Assembly: GCA_004356385.1 (NCBI GenBank)
Contig: SMXL01000142.1
Location: 1-8,648 of the forward strand
Length of the DNA: 8,648 bases
Reading direction: 5' to 3'
DNA from: Bacteroidota bacterium
GTDB taxonomy: Bacteria > Bacteroidota > Rhodothermia > Rhodothermales > UBA10348
Shown one piece after another: positions 6,443 through 8,648 of the stretch. The notes under the pieces were generated by a model. The model was not told where the DNA came from and ran no database searches. It saw nothing but the letters and a program-made list of their open reading frames with translations. The number at the start of each line of letters is the position of its first letter. Position 1 is the stretch's first letter. The translations under genes were made by a program, and so were the position numbers.

Positions 6443-6706
6443 AAAAGGATTGGATTTCGTAGAGATGTTAATCGTAGTTCATTACGATACGAACAAGTCG
6501 AAGTTACCGAGCGGATTCGAAAAAGTGAGAAATCGATGTAGATTCTATGCAGATTTTTGTAACGGTTGGGTTACGGTTTTCTTGCTTCCAGTATCTCCTG
6601 AAAACCTCTACATTGTAGGCTTTGGAAGATTCTAGACTTGTAACAAAGACGATTCGATCTGAGTACACAGCGGACTCATTTGAACGCATCGTATTGAACC
6701 CCAGGA
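6443..6706. other. Divergent intergenic region with short repeats, probable promoters for both sides
   Basis: This 264-nt A+T-richer stretch separates the minus-strand repeat-protein gene from the plus-strand phosphatase gene and must carry both start signals if neither is read through. Visible elements are: ACGGTT twice at 6562-6567 and 6573-6578, exactly 11 bp apart; the inverted pair GTAAC (6559-6563) and GTTAC (6570-6574) overlapping them; and the palindrome CTACATTGTAG at 6608-6618. TAGACTTG at about 6632-6639 resembles a Bacteroidota -7 element on the plus strand, but the nearest TTG upstream has a 17-nt spacer instead of 19. I find no convincing promoter for the minus-strand gene and no credible small gene. 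Short reading frames crossing the region look like noise. Confidence 0.4.
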
Positions 6707-8648
6707 ATGCCTTCTCGAACGAAGCAAGAGCTCGAACCCGTAGCAACGCTGGAAAAGAATAAGAGTCGTGGATCTGTGGTCCTGCTCAGCATTCTCTTTG
6801 CGGTCTGCTTTGTTCTTGGCATTCTATATCATCTGTTCGAGTGGAATACCGGGGCAACCGGCCCTCTTTCTCTGCAATTAGCCTCTCAGGCCGTTCTGGT
6901 CGTCGGTTATACTTCGCTTTATTTCGTCCTGGATCACATCTACCATGCCAGTCGATCTCGACCGGCAAAAATATTATGGACCATTTTAGTGGCTGGGTCG
7001 GTGCTGTTTGCCGTCGGAAGTGTTGCTTCTCGACTTGGAGGACCTTCCGTACTCCCCGGACTTGAAGCTCCGTATAATTTGGTCGGTTTGGACCCAGAGA
7101 CGGGCATTCCGTTCGTTCTGGCTTCCATTTTTAAAATGAACGTGTTGGCGCTCACTCAGATCACGTTCGCGTTTATACTGCTCCTCAAGCTCCAGGACCT
7201 CGTCTTAGTAAAAAGATCAAAAGTCAGCCAGCGAAATTGGTTTGCCATGGTTGGCCTTATGGCGATCACGGGTCTTACATTCTTTTCGAGCCGGCCGGGA
7301 TCAAGCCCTGGAGAAATTCAGATCATTGCCATGATTGTGACGGTGGTCTTTATGCTTGTCAATTCGTTTCGGCTATCGTGGATTGTCTTTCTCTCTTTCA
7401 AGGAAAAAATAGCCGCGATCGGTCTGTTGCTCTTGCTCGGTCTGATGCTCTTCCTCGGAGTCGGTGCCCTTAATGAGAGCCCGATAGGGGGGTTGATTGC
7501 TCCGGGTGCCGCGAGCTACCTGGCGATGTATAGTTATTCTATTTCCTACTTTGTCGGGTTGGCGACCCTCTTTGGTGTCTTGTATTCGACCACCGGATTC
7601 CTTTCGCTTCTTTTCCACCTTCCAACATCTGGTGAGTTCACCCAACGAGCCGGTGAGCGAGCCACGATGCAATCGCTCGCTCATCTTGTCGGACAGGTAT
7701 TCGATGCTGATAAGCTTTACGCGACGATCGCATCGGCTCCAGTCGAGGCGGGATCTGCCCACGTTTCATGGTTGGCCGTATTGGATTTCAAAAGCGGATC
7801 GCTGACGCCGTCGCTGGTCTCGGCGCATCGAATTGAATTGGAAACAGTCGAGAATCTCGTTGACTCCAAGGCGCTGTTCGATGAAGTTGTCCTTTCCAAG
7901 ACATATCTCCATCTTGAGCACGCCCCCACCGATCACAGGGTCAATGCCAAACCGGGAGATGGAATCGGTAGCCTGTTGGTTACGCCTCTCATCGCCCGCA
8001 ACGAGGTGTTGGGGGCTCTGTTTTCTGCGAAAGAAGTAATCCGGGGGTTCGAAGGCGATGATATTCAGACCATTGGAATATTGTCGTCGCAGGCGGCGGT
8101 TGCTATCGACAATGCGCGCCTCTTCGAACAACAAGTCGAACGGGAGCGGTTGGCTCGCGAGTTAAGCATTGCGAGGGAAGTTCAACAAAAATTACTACCT
8201 CAGAAAATACCAGCGCTGCCAGGACTTTCTATTGCCGCTTCAAGTGTTTCCGCACAGGAGGTTGGCGGAGACTACTACGATTTTGTGCGGCTGGGCGAAC
8301 GTAAGTTGGCAATTATCATCGGTGACGTATCGGGGAAAGGCACCTCAGCGGCATTCTACATGGCCGAGATGCAAGGAGTTTTTCAGTCCGTAAGTAGACT
8401 GGCACCTTCACCATGCGACTTTCTCAACCATGCCAATACGGCCTTGGTACACAGCCTCGATCGCAATGTTTTCATTTCCGTTGTTTACGGAGTCCTGGAT
8501 CTTGATAAAGAAGAATTCGTGGTGGCTCGGGCGGGTCATTGCCCAATTGCTTCAGTCGGTCAAGCAAGAGCGGCCACATACATTCGCTCCAAAGGCATCG
8601 GGCTCGGCCTAGACCGTGGAACACTCTTCCGAGAAAACTTGGAAGAGG
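6707..8648 (+). CDS. Membrane-anchored GAF-SpoIIE (PP2C-type) protein phosphatase, 3' end cut
   Basis: The frame is open from the ATG at 6707 to the last base, giving 647 visible residues plus one base. An in-frame TGA at 6695-6697 makes this the first possible ATG. Residues 23-303 hold about eight hydrophobic spans (roughly 23-44, 58-78, 88-108, 138-168, 178-194, 205-230, 236-254, 270-303). A GAF-like domain covers about 315-472, ending 'SSQAAVAIDNARLF'. A helical linker with 'LARELSIAREVQQKLLP' (482-498) is typical of RsbU-type proteins. The SpoIIE phosphatase domain starts near 505, with predicted metal-binding aspartates in 'GGDYYDF' (D522) and 'GDVSGKG' (D540) and 'RAGHCP' at 608-613. 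Such enzymes usually dephosphorylate anti-sigma-factor antagonists. The GAF and phosphatase domains should face the cytoplasm; the membrane part has no recognised sensor fold. AGGA directly abuts the ATG, too close for a standard ribosome site. Only the tail of the phosphatase domain should be missing. Substrate is unknown. Confidence 0.9.
   Translation, partial: MPSRTKQELEPVATLEKNKSRGSVVLLSILFAVCFVLGILYHLFEWNTGATGPLSLQLASQAVLVVGYTSLYFVLDHIYHASRSRPAKILWTILVAGSVLFAVGSVASRLGGPSVLPGLEAPYNLVGLDPETGIPFVLASIFKMNVLALTQITFAFILLLKLQDLVLVKRSKVSQRNWFAMVGLMAITGLTFFSSRPGSSPGEIQIIAMIVTVVFMLVNSFRLSWIVFLSFKEKIAAIGLLLLLGLMLFLGVGALNESPIGGLIAPGAASYLAMYSYSISYFVGLATLFGVLYSTTGFLSLLFHLPTSGEFTQRAGERATMQSLAHLVGQVFDADKLYATIASAPVEAGSAHVSWLAVLDFKSGSLTPSLVSAHRIELETVENLVDSKALFDEVVLSKTYLHLEHAPTDHRVNAKPGDGIGSLLVTPLIARNEVLGALFSAKEVIRGFEGDDIQTIGILSSQAAVAIDNARLFEQQVERERLARELSIAREVQQKLLPQKIPALPGLSIAASSVSAQEVGGDYYDFVRLGERKLAIIIGDVSGKGTSAAFYMAEMQGVFQSVSRLAPSPCDFLNHANTALVHSLDRNVFISVVYGVLDLDKEEFVVARAGHCPIASVGQARAATYIRSKGIGLGLDRGTLFRENLEE

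Noticed and set aside
6423..6746. Short frames on both strands across the divergent intergenic region
   Set aside because: They overlap the start of a real gene, lack ribosome sites and show no domain-like composition.
7373..8134. Overlapping minus-strand frames of 129 and 122 codons, and several short plus-strand frames, over the phosphatase gene
   Set aside because: One uninterrupted plus-strand frame from 6707 to the window end encodes membrane, GAF and SpoIIE domains in correct order, so the others are shadows.

Overview
The window looks like ordinary chromosome of a bacterium, most likely from the Bacteroidota/Rhodothermota/Balneolota side of the tree. This placement is inferred from protein style: a Mrp ATPase without the C-terminal CxxC, a CxxC-bearing stand-alone NFU protein, a membrane-anchored GAF-SpoIIE phosphatase, and weak Shine-Dalgarno sequences. 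Base composition looks near 50% G+C by eye. I see no tRNA, rRNA, CRISPR array, insertion sequence, phage gene or integration site.

Layout. (1) Plus strand, 1-2061: the last 69 residues of a DUF58-family protein, then a secreted M28 zinc metallopeptidase with all its metal ligands. (2) Minus strand, 6442 down to 2098: four genes in the same direction. In transcription order they are a 591-residue exported protein built of about four copies of one unnamed beta-rich module, prmA (ribosomal protein L11 methyltransferase), mrp/apbC (P-loop ATPase of Fe-S assembly) and a small NFU-domain Fe-S scaffold. The gaps are 65, 163 and 109 nt, so this may be one operon or several units; the mrp-nfu pair is the functionally coherent part. 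(3) A 264-nt divergent intergenic region, 6443-6706, with several short repeats. (4) Plus strand, 6707 to the window end: an integral membrane protein with about eight predicted membrane spans, a GAF domain and a SpoIIE/RsbU-type PP2C phosphatase domain. It is cut by the window edge and runs open to the last base.

How the genes fit together. Mrp and NFU probably cooperate in Fe-S cluster delivery. In this Mrp the usual cluster-binding cysteine pair is absent, while NFU carries a CGTC motif, so NFU is the more likely cluster carrier. PrmA modifies the ribosome. The M28 peptidase and the repeat protein act outside the cytoplasm. The phosphatase probably acts in a partner-switching regulatory pathway whose partners are not in view.

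No complete new system is evident. The least explained item is the exported tandem-module protein at 4667-6442; the other observations are short repeats and start-site questions of modest weight.
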